DNA of 64,000 bases from Amphibacillus marinus (GCF_900110345.1 NZ_FODJ01000014.1:1-64000); one strand, 5' to 3'; shown: positions 27,381 through 37,971, counted from the first letter of the stretch. A program made the numbers and translations. Notes: a model not told the origin generated them from the sequence alone.

Positions 27381-30344
27381 TTAATCATCTGACGATTCAC
27401 CTTCGTCTTCATCAGGCTCTTCATCGTCATCTTCATCATCACTTTCGCCGCTGTTACTGTTATCATTGTTGTTACTGCTGTTATTGTCCCCATCATTACT
27501 ATTGTTATTACGATTGGAATCATCAGAATCTCCTGAATCTGAGTTATCATCATCTGGTTCATCATCATCAAAATCCCCATCAATTAACAGATCACTAGGC
27601 TCGGATTCCCGTCCAAAGTAATCAACAGCCACCACATAATAAACCGCATCGCCTCGCCCAACATTAAGCGAAGTTTCAATAACTGAATCAACGAGACTAA
27701 AGTTGGCATCAGGATTACTTGCGCGGTAAACCCGATAGCCAATCACATTTCGACTAGATGGCTCATTCCATGACAGGCGATTACTTGATTTAGCGAGTGA
27801 GCTTGGCGCATTGGGGGCAGACCCTGTGTCGTCAACACGATTACCGGTTGATTGGGGAACGGCTACCTTATCCCATGCTGAATTGTTAATGGGTATTAAC
27901 TGACTTAGATCATCTAGTTTATCATAACCCATTTCTACTAACCATTCAGGGTTCAGCATAACGCCATCATCAAGGGTGAATTCTGACGGCGTATTGCTGC
28001 CGACAAGAACAGCTTGACCATTAACCATCACATAGCTACCATCAATAAGACTATTATCATCCCCAGATGGCGCATAAGCAGCGTTAAAGATGTCACTGCC
28101 AACAAGCCCAAGCTTACGCGCAAGCTCAGAAGGTGCTCGACCAGATACTAAGCTGAATGAACGGGAAACAATATTGCCGGGTTGTGCAAATCTGCCTGAT
28201 GGCGCCATTAATTCAGGGTCTATTTCTGTTGCTGCATTTACTAGAGCTGCCCAGAGCCTTTGCGTTCGTGCACTGTAGCCATCATCTAAAGGCATCCTAT
28301 AGTCATAACCAATCCATGTCCCGAGTGTAACATTAGGGTTTGTCGCGACAAACCAGTTATCGCGTGCGTCATTAGTCGTTCCTGTTTTTCCCGCCCAGTC
28401 AACACCAGGATTACGTAAATTACTCCGAGCCGTTCCAGCGGTTCCTCGTGTAAGGACATCCCGCATCATATCAAGCATTAAATAATTAGTCTGAGCAGAA
28501 AAGACTTCTACTTCATTACGTTCATGCTCATAAATGACCTCACCATCTGTTGTTTCAATACGATCAATCATGTATTCATCAAGATGTTGACCACCGTTGC
28601 CAAAAGTAGCATAAGCGCTAGTATTCTGCTCAATAGTAGCATCAAAAGATCCAATGGAATGCGATGGAACGCTAAATCCTTCCCAAGTTGTCAGTCCCAT
28701 TTTCTCACCATATTGAAGGAGAGGATCACCTTGTTTAAGTATATCTTGAAATACTGCTGCTGCTGAGACATTATATGAGTTCGCTAGTGCGGTTCTTACT
28801 GTGACCAAACCATAGTAGCGTCCTCTGGTAAAATTGCTTGGGCGTCCCTTACCACCATGTCCATAATCTAAATTAACATCTCCAATAATTGAACCAGGTT
28901 GAATAATGCCTAGATCCATTGCGGGGGCATAGACCATTAGTGGCTTTGCTGTACTACCTACCTGTCTTTCTACTCTTGTGGCATAATTCTGGTTATCACG
29001 TTCAAAATCGCGTCCACCAACAAAAGCAATGATGGCCCCAGTATTATTATCAATTAAAACACTGCCCACTTGTTCTGGGGAGACAAGCGGAATTTCTTCT
29101 CCTGTGTCTGGATCAGTTGTTAGAATAACAACACCTTTTTCTGTGCGTGCTGTTTTGTCACGGCCATAATTATTAAAATTAGCAGCGACATCTTGAAAAG
29201 CATCATAAATCCCTTTATTGATGGTCGTATGAATCTTATAGCCACCCTGCGCTATTTCTCTAGAGGCCGCAATGGTATACTGTTCGCGAAGCTCGCTACT
29301 ATCCTGAATTTCTTCAAGCGTGTAGCCATCCGCTAACGCTAACTTTTCCATAAATATTTCTTCAGTACGTCTGCGTATTTCTTCGGTTAAGTATGGATAC
29401 TCCTCATAGGTCGAGGTGGTACGCGTACTAAAGCTGTCAACAAGATCAAACTCAAGCGCCTCTTGACGCTCTTCTTCGGTAATGTAATCAGCCTGAACCA
29501 ATCTCGCTAAAACAATCTGCATCCGATTTAAGCCTGGTTGCAGACCATCTTCATCCTTCAATGTACCGGTATTGGTAAACGGACTATACGCTATTGGACT
29601 TTGTGGCAAACCAGCTAAGAACGCTGCTTGTGCTAAATTGACCTCATCAGCATTAATTCCAAAAATCCCTTGAGCTGCTGTTTGAATCCCAGCAATATTG
29701 CGTCCGTTAGCGTTACGGCCAAATGGTACAATATTTAAGTAAGCTTCTAAAATCTCATCCTTATCCATAAACTGCTCTAAGCGCAGCGCTAAAATAATTT
29801 CTTTAGCCTTACGATCATAGGACACTTCGTTCGTTAGAATTTGATTCTTAATAATCTGCTGGGTTAATGTACTACCACCCGTTTGCATCGCCGATCCAGT
29901 CAGCTCTTGAAAAACAGCCCGAATCGTTGCTTTTGGGACAATCCCAGTGTGTGTTTCAAAATACTCATCCTCTGTTGCGATGATGCCTTCAATTATATAT
30001 TCTGAGACGTGATCTAATGTTGTTTCTTCACGATGTAGGTCAGAGCTAACTTCGCCTAAATAGACATCGTTAGCAAAGTATACCTCGGAAGTTTCTGCAT
30101 AGTTATGAATAGCGCTAACCATTTCTTCTTCAGCTCGTAATGGCTCGTCCTTAACCAACGCAGCAAAGTAGCCCGCACCAAGTCCAGACACAAAGAATCC
30201 AACGACAACACCAAAAATAATAAAAAACAATAAAATATTCCAAACAATGTCATAGCTAATTCGGGATACCTTCTGAATAATTCCTTTATTAATGAAATCT
30301 TTCGTTCCTCGCCAGAGGCTCCGTAAGCGTTCTTGAAAATCCAT
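27381..30344 (-). CDS. Class A penicillin-binding protein (PBP1a family) with acidic tail
   Basis: A 987-residue bifunctional peptidoglycan synthase. A short cytosolic segment and one membrane helix (about 36-57) precede the GT51 glycosyltransferase (EDEYFETHTG, GSTLTQQIIKN). The transpeptidase carries SxxK (STAKP, S464-K467), SYN (ANSYNVS) and KTGT (K653). A fibronectin-III-like domain follows (NRLSWNEPSSRNVIGYRVYR). The last 65 or so residues are almost pure Asp/Glu/Asn/Ser. B. subtilis has acuABC-acsA at this position, not a PBP gene. It is divergent from the tyrS T-box. The PBP1-type name is by family only. Confidence 0.94.
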   Translation of the reverse strand: MDFQERLRSLWRGTKDFINKGIIQKVSRISYDIVWNILLFFIIFGVVVGFFVSGLGAGYFAALVKDEPLRAEEEMVSAIHNYAETSEVYFANDVYLGEVSSDLHREETTLDHVSEYIIEGIIATEDEYFETHTGIVPKATIRAVFQELTGSAMQTGGSTLTQQIIKNQILTNEVSYDRKAKEIILALRLEQFMDKDEILEAYLNIVPFGRNANGRNIAGIQTAAQGIFGINADEVNLAQAAFLAGLPQSPIAYSPFTNTGTLKDEDGLQPGLNRMQIVLARLVQADYITEEERQEALEFDLVDSFSTRTTSTYEEYPYLTEEIRRRTEEIFMEKLALADGYTLEEIQDSSELREQYTIAASREIAQGGYKIHTTINKGIYDAFQDVAANFNNYGRDKTARTEKGVVILTTDPDTGEEIPLVSPEQVGSVLIDNNTGAIIAFVGGRDFERDNQNYATRVERQVGSTAKPLMVYAPAMDLGIIQPGSIIGDVNLDYGHGGKGRPSNFTRGRYYGLVTVRTALANSYNVSAAAVFQDILKQGDPLLQYGEKMGLTTWEGFSVPSHSIGSFDATIEQNTSAYATFGNGGQHLDEYMIDRIETTDGEVIYEHERNEVEVFSAQTNYLMLDMMRDVLTRGTAGTARSNLRNPGVDWAGKTGTTNDARDNWFVATNPNVTLGTWIGYDYRMPLDDGYSARTQRLWAALVNAATEIDPELMAPSGRFAQPGNIVSRSFSLVSGRAPSELARKLGLVGSDIFNAAYAPSGDDNSLIDGSYVMVNGQAVLVGSNTPSEFTLDDGVMLNPEWLVEMGYDKLDDLSQLIPINNSAWDKVAVPQSTGNRVDDTGSAPNAPSSLAKSSNRLSWNEPSSRNVIGYRVYRASNPDANFSLVDSVIETSLNVGRGDAVYYVVAVDYFGRESEPSDLLIDGDFDDDEPDDDNSDSGDSDDSNRNNNSNDGDNNSSNNNDNSNSGESDDEDDDEEPDEDEGESSDD

Positions 30345-30429
30345 TATTCATACCTCCTAAATTTCCAATCTATATTATAACATAGATAGCAAGATGGGAA
30401 TGTTTTTTTATGGTTTTTTCTTAAAAGCC

Positions 30430-30458
30430 TTGATATTGTGACAAATTTATGATATTAA
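30430..30458 (+). promoter_or_regulatory. promoter of the tyrS T-box transcript
   Basis: TTGATA (30430-30435), a 17-nt spacer and TATTAA (30453-30458). It lies just ahead of the T-box leader. Confidence 0.5.
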
Positions 30459-30479
30459 TGGAACACAATAGTAAAAATG

Positions 30480-30708
30480 ATTAGTGATGAAGGTTTGAAG
30501 TAGCTTTAATAGCCAATGCTGTAGAGAACTGACGGTTGGTGCAAGTCAGTGCATGCTTTTGAGGTGAATTACGTTCCTGAGCTTCCTTCTTGTTAGAGAA
30601 GGACGGTACGCTTGTATCGTTACCAAAACGAAGTGGCAATAGTTATATTGCAACGAGGGTGGTACCGCGAGAGAGCTCGTCCCTTTTGGGATGGAGGTCT
30701 TTTTTTTA
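30480..30708 (+). promoter_or_regulatory. Tyrosine T-box riboswitch
   Basis: A classic T-box leader. It has an AGTGATGAAGG-like stem I start and a specifier loop with a Tyr codon TAC at 30570-30572 (GAATTACGTT). The conserved antiterminator block GGGTGGTACCGCG lies at about 30657-30669. The competing terminator (GAGCTCGTCCC with GGGATGGAGGTC, then eight T) ends at 30708. Uncharged tRNA-Tyr should stabilise the antiterminator and switch on tyrS, whose start codon lies 35 nt downstream. Confidence 0.95.
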
Positions 30709-30727
30709 TTGCATTTTTTTATCATAA

Positions 30728-32011
<1,284 letters not shown>

Positions 32012-32019
32012 GCTAAAAT

Positions 32020-32050
32020 AGGCGTCCATTCCATTGCGGAATGGACGCCT
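32020..32050. terminator. hairpin between convergent tyrS and CDF gene
   Basis: Perfect 13-bp stem AGGCGTCCATTCC / GGAATGGACGCCT with a 5-nt loop. The T-rich side is better on the minus strand (ATTTTAG). Confidence 0.65.
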
Positions 32051-32064
32051 GAATCTTAACTAAC

Positions 32065-32976
32065 CTACAAAGCCCATTTACGATCATTAGTAAAAGCAAC
32101 AGTAAGCCATTTCTCAAAGGGATACTGATCTAGAAACACAGTAATTTGCTCACGGATTTCGTCTTGTTTAGCTACAGGTACCTCTTGCTTGCCAATGACA
32201 AAATCAACCTCAACCCACAATGTTTGCCCAACTTTAGATACACGAATAAAGGATTCCGTAAAGTGCTGTTCCTTTGCGATTTGTTTAACAAAGTGCTTAA
32301 TTTGGTCAGGCATTCGCCCTTTTGGTGGCATATCCAATAATTCTCGCAAGGCAGTGCCCATTTCCGTAATGGGTACCTTTAAAAAGTAGCCTGATACTAG
32401 AATAACCATGATTGGGTCCATATAGGGGACTAGAAATTCACTGCGCTCAAATAGACTAAACAAAAATGACAACAAGAAACCGATTAAAATGCCAATGCTA
32501 ATAACGGTATCCATTCGCCATTGATTAAGCTCTGCCTGTAGAAGTCCAGAGCGAATCTTGTTTGCCCATTTGTTAATATACACAGTAACACCAACACAGA
32601 TTACTGTGGATATGACGGTGTACAGCAAAGCTGCTTCAATTGCAAACGCTGTTCCACCAGTAAAAATGTTGACGACAGCCGATATGAATGAGCCGATAAC
32701 GAGAATCAGAATAACAAAGTACTTAATCAAAACAACTAAAGGCTCAATCTTGTCTTTACCAAATGGATAATTGTGCATATCATGTTTATTCATAAACTTT
32801 GCTGAAATTAAAGATAGAATCGACAGACCAAGACTTATTAATGAATAGAGACCGTCAAATAAAATAATTTGGGCATCAATTAATAAGCCGACAATAATAC
32901 CTGCGAAAGAAAAGAGTAAAGCCCCATACACAGATAATTTCAAAATGCGACGTTCCTGATAGAAATTGTCATTCAT
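32065..32976 (-). CDS. CDF-family cation efflux-like transporter with altered metal site
   Basis: A 303-residue protein with six predicted helices and a C-terminal cytosolic ferredoxin-like domain, the layout of cation diffusion facilitators. The HNYPFGKDKIEPL loop after TM2 is a family mark. The metal ligands differ from the YiiP pattern. TM2 has D41-G-L-Y-S45 (DxxxS, not DxxxD), and TM5 has Q152-W-R-M-D156 (QxxxD, not HxxxD). Specificity for Zn/Mn/Fe is therefore doubtful. It is convergent with tyrS. Confidence 0.85.
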   Translation of the reverse strand: MNDNFYQERRILKLSVYGALLFSFAGIIVGLLIDAQIILFDGLYSLISLGLSILSLISAKFMNKHDMHNYPFGKDKIEPLVVLIKYFVILILVIGSFISAVVNIFTGGTAFAIEAALLYTVISTVICVGVTVYINKWANKIRSGLLQAELNQWRMDTVISIGILIGFLLSFLFSLFERSEFLVPYMDPIMVILVSGYFLKVPITEMGTALRELLDMPPKGRMPDQIKHFVKQIAKEQHFTESFIRVSKVGQTLWVEVDFVIGKQEVPVAKQDEIREQITVFLDQYPFEKWLTVAFTNDRKWAL

Positions 32977-33630
32977 ACTTTTATTGCTCCGTTTCTGCTT
33001 CTAAAAACATTTATACACAGTTATTCTTATCATGTTTCTCAACTTAATTCAACCACAAAGCCTTTTCATCATTAATTATCGCCCATTTCATCATTTGCTA
33101 TTTATCGGTTCTAACATTTCCTAAACGGATAGCGTTATTTTTGGAAAGTGGGAGGTCAGTAAATGGTATCAGCCTCTGTTGGTAAAAATTACTTATAAAT
33201 TTAATTACTTTTCATAGGTTGATTCAGCCAACTCTGATGCACAAATTAATTTTATTTACTCACCGTTTCTCTTCGTCACTTCTTATTATATATTCGATAC
33301 CCGTGAAGAAAGTGAGTTCTACTTGTTTTTGTGAAATTTCTATTTATCCGGTTAAATTTATTTTATTAGCAAGACACTGATATTTTTTTAAAAAAACAGA
33401 AGGTGATTGACAGAAAAAACGTGCTAATTGCATTTAAAATGGGATAAGGAGCGATAATTAGTAATCAATTACAAACCGTGCTAATATTTTCACATAGCGC
33501 AATTTGTAATTGATATAAACTATAAGGAGATTTATAAGACTGCACGACGTTTATTTATAAAAAATCGATTCGTGCAATAAATGATAGAGGTAACTCGAAG
33601 TTTCAGGTTTGATATTACACCTGTACAATG
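32977..33630. other. 654-nt AT-rich gap with inverted repeats
   Basis: No ORF is supported. It holds a perfect 12-bp inverted repeat, ATCAATTACAAA (33464-33475) and TTTGTAATTGAT (33503-33514), with a 27-nt spacer. It also has a repeated GTGCTAAT, and TGCACGA facing TCGTGCA near 33541-33580. A ribosome-site-like AAGGAG at about 33522 is not followed by an ORF. It looks like decayed gene sequence. Confidence 0.4.
33464..33514. repeat. 12-bp inverted repeat in the CDF-SDR gap
   Basis: Two perfect 12-bp arms (33464-33475 and 33503-33514) separated by 27 nt. The spacer contains a TTTTCACATAG tract. It may be an operator pair or a remnant end; nothing decides between them. Confidence 0.5.
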
Positions 33631-34371
33631 CTAGATCATACCACCATTAACATAGATAGTTTGGCCATTAATCCATCTAGCTGGACCCGCTAGAGAAGAG
33701 ATGACCTCAGCAATATCTTCAGGTTTCCCTAAGCGTTCAATCGGGTTCATTTTAGCCATACGTTCAATTGTCTCATCATCTTTGCCTTCAAAGAATAATT
33801 CGGTTGCTGTCGGCCCAGGAGCTACCGCATTTACGGTAATATCTCGACCACGGAGTTCTTTTGCGAGTACAAGGCTAATTGCATCGACAGCTCCCTTACT
33901 GGCAGAATAGGCAGCGTAAGTAGGGAGTGCGAGTTTCTTGACTGAGGTTGAAAGATTAATAATAGCACCTCCTGATCTCACGAGGCGGGCAGCTTGCTGA
34001 TTAACGACAAAGGTACCCCGAATGTTGGTGCGAATTATTTGATCCAACGTATTTAGGTCAAAATTGGCGACTGTATCAAGTCTTATAATACCAGCCGAAT
34101 TAACGACGACATCCACACCACCATAGATTTTCTCTGTCATTTTAAAAAGGGTGCTAACTGCCGTTTCGTCACTAATATCTGTCTTAATAGCGCTTGCCTT
34201 ACCTCCGTTTTCTTCAATGAATCTTACCGTCTTATCAGCTTCAGCATCATTATTTGCATATGCAATTACTACAGATTGTCCATCAGCGGCTAGGCGTTCT
34301 GCAATTGCGCGCCCAATTCCACGTGAACCCCCTGTGACAATGGCAACTCTTTCTTTTTCATTTGTTTTCAT
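33631..34371 (-). CDS. SDR-family oxidoreductase
   Basis: A 246-residue classical short-chain dehydrogenase/reductase. The cofactor motif is TGGSRGIGRAIAERL (TGxxxGxG); the Arg/Ala context and the N after it suggest NADP(H). It has NSAG (NNAG equivalent), the catalytic Ser and YxxxK (YAAYSASKGAVD), then NAVAPGPTATELF and a C-terminal NGQTIYVNGG. The substrate is unknown. GGGAGG precedes the start. It is divergent from an AraC-type gene 530 nt away that may control it. Confidence 0.92.
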   Translation of the reverse strand: MKTNEKERVAIVTGGSRGIGRAIAERLAADGQSVVIAYANNDAEADKTVRFIEENGGKASAIKTDISDETAVSTLFKMTEKIYGGVDVVVNSAGIIRLDTVANFDLNTLDQIIRTNIRGTFVVNQQAARLVRSGGAIINLSTSVKKLALPTYAAYSASKGAVDAISLVLAKELRGRDITVNAVAPGPTATELFFEGKDDETIERMAKMNPIERLGKPEDIAEVISSLAGPARWINGQTIYVNGGMI

Positions 34372-34901
34372 TATAAACGGCCTCCCTTAATTATTCTAAA
34401 ACAAACCATGTAGCTCTTTTTTTAAAGAACAGATGCAAATGAATTTATCTGGCATCTGTTTTAATCGTTATGCACTGTACAGTTAAACTAGTAAATCGTG
34501 AATTGAATTTGTTTGAACCTAGTACCAACCCTTTTTTCAGAGCTGCTCTTACTTGATCACGTAAAAATGGTTAATGGTACTTGCGTAGTGGTGATAATCA
34601 TGCTATGTTTCTTTCAGATTCTGTTTCTGTTCCTCCTCGGCTATTATTAAATGCTTTGTAAGCTAATGTTATTATATAAAAAGGACGCTTTAGCTAGGTA
34701 GCCTATTATTATTGGATCATTGCCTAATCCTTTAAAGGGCATTGTCTTGCATTTGAAGTCACATTTAGTTTCTATTAGGTAAGAGCTGATTTAGTAATTG
34801 ATGCATACTTGAATTACCATTATTAATCAGTGACGAAATAAAACCACGTTGTTGTACTTAAAGTGTAGTTTAACCGCAATTAAGTGTAAGGGGAGAATAA
34901 A
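34372..34901. other. 530-nt divergent intergenic region (SDR/AraC)
   Basis: No ORF is supported. It probably holds promoters for both divergent genes and the AraC-type regulator's operators. One candidate palindrome, CTGTACAG, lies near 34475. I cannot assign promoters confidently. Its length suggests lost genes. Confidence 0.4.
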
Positions 34902-35837
34902 ATGATTAATGGAACAATGAATGATAAAATTAACATTTATTTAAAGGAATTAGGCTTATTACTTGGTGAATTTGTTAGTAAAGATGGAATTAATGCTACA
35001 GATATCCCTTCTTTACAGTTATTTCGGGCATCGCATGCTTCAGAACCATTACACGCTATTTATGAACCATCGTTATTGCTTATTGTTCAAGGTTCAAAAA
35101 TCGTTACACTTGCAGAAGAAGATTACCAGTACGATCCAACAACATATTTGGTTACATCTGTTCACCTTCCTATAACAGGACAAATTATAACTGCTACGCC
35201 TGATAACCCTTATTTATGTATTCAAATAAACTTTACGATGGATCAAATACTTGCTATCGTCAATGAATTAAATGAAGTTGGAGCTACGAAGGTGGATTCG
35301 AGTCGGGGGATAGTCATTAATAAGGTAAATAATGAGTTACTTGATGCTGTACTAAGACTTATCCGTCTTCTAAACACACCTAAAGATATCCCTTTTCTTT
35401 CGCCTTCAATCATTCATGAAATCCTTTACAGAGTTTTGCGTGATAAACAAGGAGATGTTATTAAGCAATTTGCTCTAGCTGGAAGTCATGCCCATAATGT
35501 CGCAAAAGTAATTGCATGCATTAATAGAGACTATTCAAAAAAGATGCGAATGGGGGAGTTAGCAAAGAAAGTGAATATGAGTACATCTTCATTACATAAT
35601 CAATTTAAAAAAGTAACCGCAATGACTCCATTGCAATATCAAAAGCGGATGAGGTTGCAAGAAGCACGCCGCAAACTTTTTTCTGAATCAACGGATGCTG
35701 CAACTGTTAGTTTTCAAGTTGGTTATGAAAGTCCATCTCAGTTTAGTAGAGAATATGCGCGTTTGTTCGGCTTACCACCAGTCAGTGATATAAATCGCCT
35801 TAAAGACTCGCTAACGACAGACTCTACTTTAATATAA
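34902..35837 (+). CDS. AraC-family regulator with AraC_N domain
   Basis: A 311-residue regulator. Residues 1-200 form a cupin-like AraC_N sensor domain (LQLFRASHASEPLHAIYEPS, LIVQGSKIVTLAEEDYQY). The C-terminal 100 residues are an AraC HTH pair (MRMGELAKKVNMSTSSLHNQ, then FKKVTAMTPLQYQKRMRLQ and VGYESPSQFSREYARLFG). This subtype often sits beside and controls SDR or aldo-keto reductase genes, as here. The effector is unknown. AAGGGGAG precedes the start. Confidence 0.93.
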   Translation: MINGTMNDKINIYLKELGLLLGEFVSKDGINATDIPSLQLFRASHASEPLHAIYEPSLLLIVQGSKIVTLAEEDYQYDPTTYLVTSVHLPITGQIITATPDNPYLCIQINFTMDQILAIVNELNEVGATKVDSSRGIVINKVNNELLDAVLRLIRLLNTPKDIPFLSPSIIHEILYRVLRDKQGDVIKQFALAGSHAHNVAKVIACINRDYSKKMRMGELAKKVNMSTSSLHNQFKKVTAMTPLQYQKRMRLQEARRKLFSESTDAATVSFQVGYESPSQFSREYARLFGLPPVSDINRLKDSLTTDSTLI

Positions 35838-35885
35838 GGATAACAGGATTCTCTACAAATTGAATAAGAAAAGTTGTTTTAAAAC

Positions 35886-35923
35886 AAAGGACCTAACATA
35901 ATAAAAGTTAGGTCCTTCGTTTG
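35886..35923 (+). terminator. terminator of the AraC gene
   Basis: AAGGACCTAAC (35887-35897) pairs with GTTAGGTCCTT (35907-35917), then CGTTTGTT. Confidence 0.75.
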
Positions 35924-36171
35924 TTCAGAAAACTATAGAATAAGGTGTCCGTAACAGCTACATAATAGATATTCTTGTTGGAAAATGGGGGAGTAATTTG
36001 AAGGTTGGTTATGCTAATTTCCTTTACAATTGTGTTGTTTTTTAAAAAATCCAATGAATTAGCCTTGGAAGTGATAATTTATTAGTATTTCTAAGGGTTT
36101 TAGAGTTAGTGAGTAATTTTTTTATTAACAAGGATAGTATGTGCGAGGGCCTTATAATAGGGGGTAACTGT

Positions 36172-36303
36172 ATGGCAAGAGGTGATAAGGGTAATACGCT
36201 TCCTAAGTATGGCAATAAGATCTCTATTAGGCATGGGCTTTATTCTGCATTTCAGCTGGCTAGGGTTCAAAGTGATGGGTACTTATACATTCACCTTAGC
36301 TGA
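36172..36303 (+). pseudogene. Small unrecognised ORF, probably a broken gene
   Basis: A 43-residue ORF starting ARGDKGNTLPKYGNK, with AGGGGG 7 nt before its ATG, a better site than many real genes here. It is basic and matches no family I know. Past its stop, in another frame (about 36336-36420), an open stretch reads FTDEQGKIRIHETVATVLQK and ends KLKIDLEE, which looks like genuine coding sequence. The two pieces may be halves of one frameshifted or partly deleted gene. Promoters are not clear. Confidence 0.4.
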
Positions 36304-36667
36304 ACAAACATAATTAAAATTGAACATTGACACTTCTTTACAGATGAACAAGGCAAAATACGGATCCATGAAACGGTAGCAACAGTATTGCAAAAGTTGA
36401 AAATTGATTTAGAAGAATAAAAAAGGTGCAACGTTGTGTACTACATTTCCCTTTAGATTTAGTGATTTCATTATATAAGGAAGTAGGCAGCTTTATCATG
36501 ACGGAACCTAAGCAGATAGTCGAAGGAACAGCGAGTCTTTTAAATTGATCATGTTCAAAAACATAGTCCGCTACAAGTGGCTATATTGGCAGAATATTAA
36601 GGAGAGAAGTAAATGCAGAATTATGATGTTGGAACAGCGTTTTTATGCTGGGACATTTAGATAATAT
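36304..36667. other. 364-nt region of gene debris
   Basis: It contains the open tail described under the 36172 entry. It also has a 15-codon ORF at 36613-36660 (MQNYDVGTAFLCWDI) with a strong AAGGAGAG site, which looks like a truncated gene start. No intact gene is supported. Confidence 0.4.
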
Positions 36668-36703
36668 AGTTGAGCCTTTCACTGGTTAGTGAGAGGCTCA
36701 ACT
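36668..36703 (-). terminator. terminator of the LOG-family gene
   Basis: 16-bp stem (36668-36683 with 36688-36703, one G-T pair) around GGTT, at the end of the minus-strand gene. Confidence 0.7.
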
Positions 36704-36706
36704 ATG

Positions 36707-37267
36707 TTAATAACTTCTTGGTTGAGGGGATACATAATTATTTATGAAATCTTCAATTTCTTGAGTTGAATTAGAAAATAACGTATATTTTCTATCTAAT
36801 TCTGATAAAAATGCACTATTAATCATATCATCAAAGAATCTCTGAAGGTTATCGTAATATCCCCCCTTATTAAATAGAATACATGGATTACTATGCTGGC
36901 CTATTCTTGCCCATGAAATAACTTCTGATATTTCTTCAAGTGTTCCTGGCCCCCCTGGTAGAGCTATGTAACAATCACCTAGTTCAATCATTTTATTTTT
37001 TCTTTCTGACATGGAATTCACAATTACTAAATTAGTTAAATTATCGTGACTTAATTCTCTATCTACTAAAAATGTTGGAATAATTCCAGTGACTTCTCCA
37101 CCGTATTCAATAACTTTATTAGCCAGAATACCCATTAGTCCGACTTTGCCACCCCCATAGATTAGCCTATGGTTATTGTCTGCAATCCATTTAGCCAATT
37201 CTTCAGCGGCACTTTTGTAAATGGTGTTATTTCCAATACTTGCGCCACAATAAACAACGATGTTCAT
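36707..37267 (-). CDS. LOG-family protein (TIGR00730; nucleotide 5'-monophosphate phosphoribohydrolase-like)
   Basis: A 186-residue Rossmann-fold protein of the lysine-decarboxylase-like/LOG family. It has VVYCGASIGN, the GGGKVGLMG loop and the catalytic signature PGGPGTLEEISE (PGGxGTxxE). Plant and bacterial relatives release free cytokinin base from ribotides; in Bacteria the physiological substrate is usually unknown. It is divergent from a MazG-like gene only 54 nt away, so both may act on nucleotides. Confidence 0.9.
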   Translation of the reverse strand: MNIVVYCGASIGNNTIYKSAAEELAKWIADNNHRLIYGGGKVGLMGILANKVIEYGGEVTGIIPTFLVDRELSHDNLTNLVIVNSMSERKNKMIELGDCYIALPGGPGTLEEISEVISWARIGQHSNPCILFNKGGYYDNLQRFFDDMINSAFLSELDRKYTLFSNSTQEIEDFINNYVSPQPRSY

Positions 37268-37321
37268 TGAAATCCCTCCTTTATGCTATACTGATTTTAA
37301 CATAAAGAGAGGGGGATTTAT

Positions 37322-37642
37322 TTGAATATTTTAAGTTATCAACATTGGGTTACTGATTTTTACAAAAAGCGAAGCTGGTATGAACTCGATACTTTTATCC
37401 GCATAAATTTCTTAACTGAAGAGGTGGGAGAGGTGTCAAGAGCTGTCCGTGCATTAGAGATTGGTCGTGATCGACCAGATGAGGACGAGTTATCAAGACA
37501 AAAGAAACTTGAAAATTTAAAAGAAGAGTTAGGGGACGTATTAGATAATTTATTTATTCTGGCCGATAAGTATGGTATAAGTATGACTCAAATAGTAGAA
37601 AATCATAAAGAAAAACTAGTTAAAAGGTATAATGATAATTAA
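37322..37642 (+). CDS. MazG-like nucleotide pyrophosphohydrolase
   Basis: A 106-residue all-alpha NTP-PPase-like protein. The metal-binding EExxE...ExxD pattern is visible as LTEEVGEVSRAVRALE and KEELGDVLDNLFILADKYG. It probably hydrolyses abnormal or excess (d)NTPs. It has a TTG start with AGAGAGGGGG 6 nt upstream. Short MazG-like proteins vary in specificity, so the substrate is not assigned. Confidence 0.85.
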   Translation: MNILSYQHWVTDFYKKRSWYELDTFIRINFLTEEVGEVSRAVRALEIGRDRPDEDELSRQKKLENLKEELGDVLDNLFILADKYGISMTQIVENHKEKLVKRYNDN

Positions 37643-37649
37643 ATAAATC

Positions 37650-37674
37650 AAGACCCGTTAATTCGGGTCTTTAT
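37650..37674 (+). terminator. terminator of the MazG-like gene
   Basis: AAGACCCG pairs with CGGGTCTT across TTAATT, then TTATA. Confidence 0.75.
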
Positions 37675-37971
37675 ACATATTCCTAATTAATATAAATCAA
37701 TTTATTGTGCTCGTTTACTTTTTTATTAGTGTGCATTAAAAAAAATCCAGAATTTTGAGGTTCGTATCTGCTACTATGGTATGGCCAATTCTAGACTTAC
37801 CTATTTAAATTAGCTAATTGAAGACAGTTCAATTTGGAAAGTTGCTGCAAGCGACAGGATTTTTCCTATTACATACATATGCCCAGACTAAATTGCACTC
37901 CTAGTCATTCCTCAATGTTCCCCAAAATGGTTCATTTTCATGCGGTTTTTTTAATGTTAGAGAAAATAGAA

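Noticed and set aside
27317-27583. Met/Thr/Ile-rich ORF on the minus strand
   Set aside because: It is a frame shadow of the D/N/S-rich tail of the penicillin-binding protein, not a gene.
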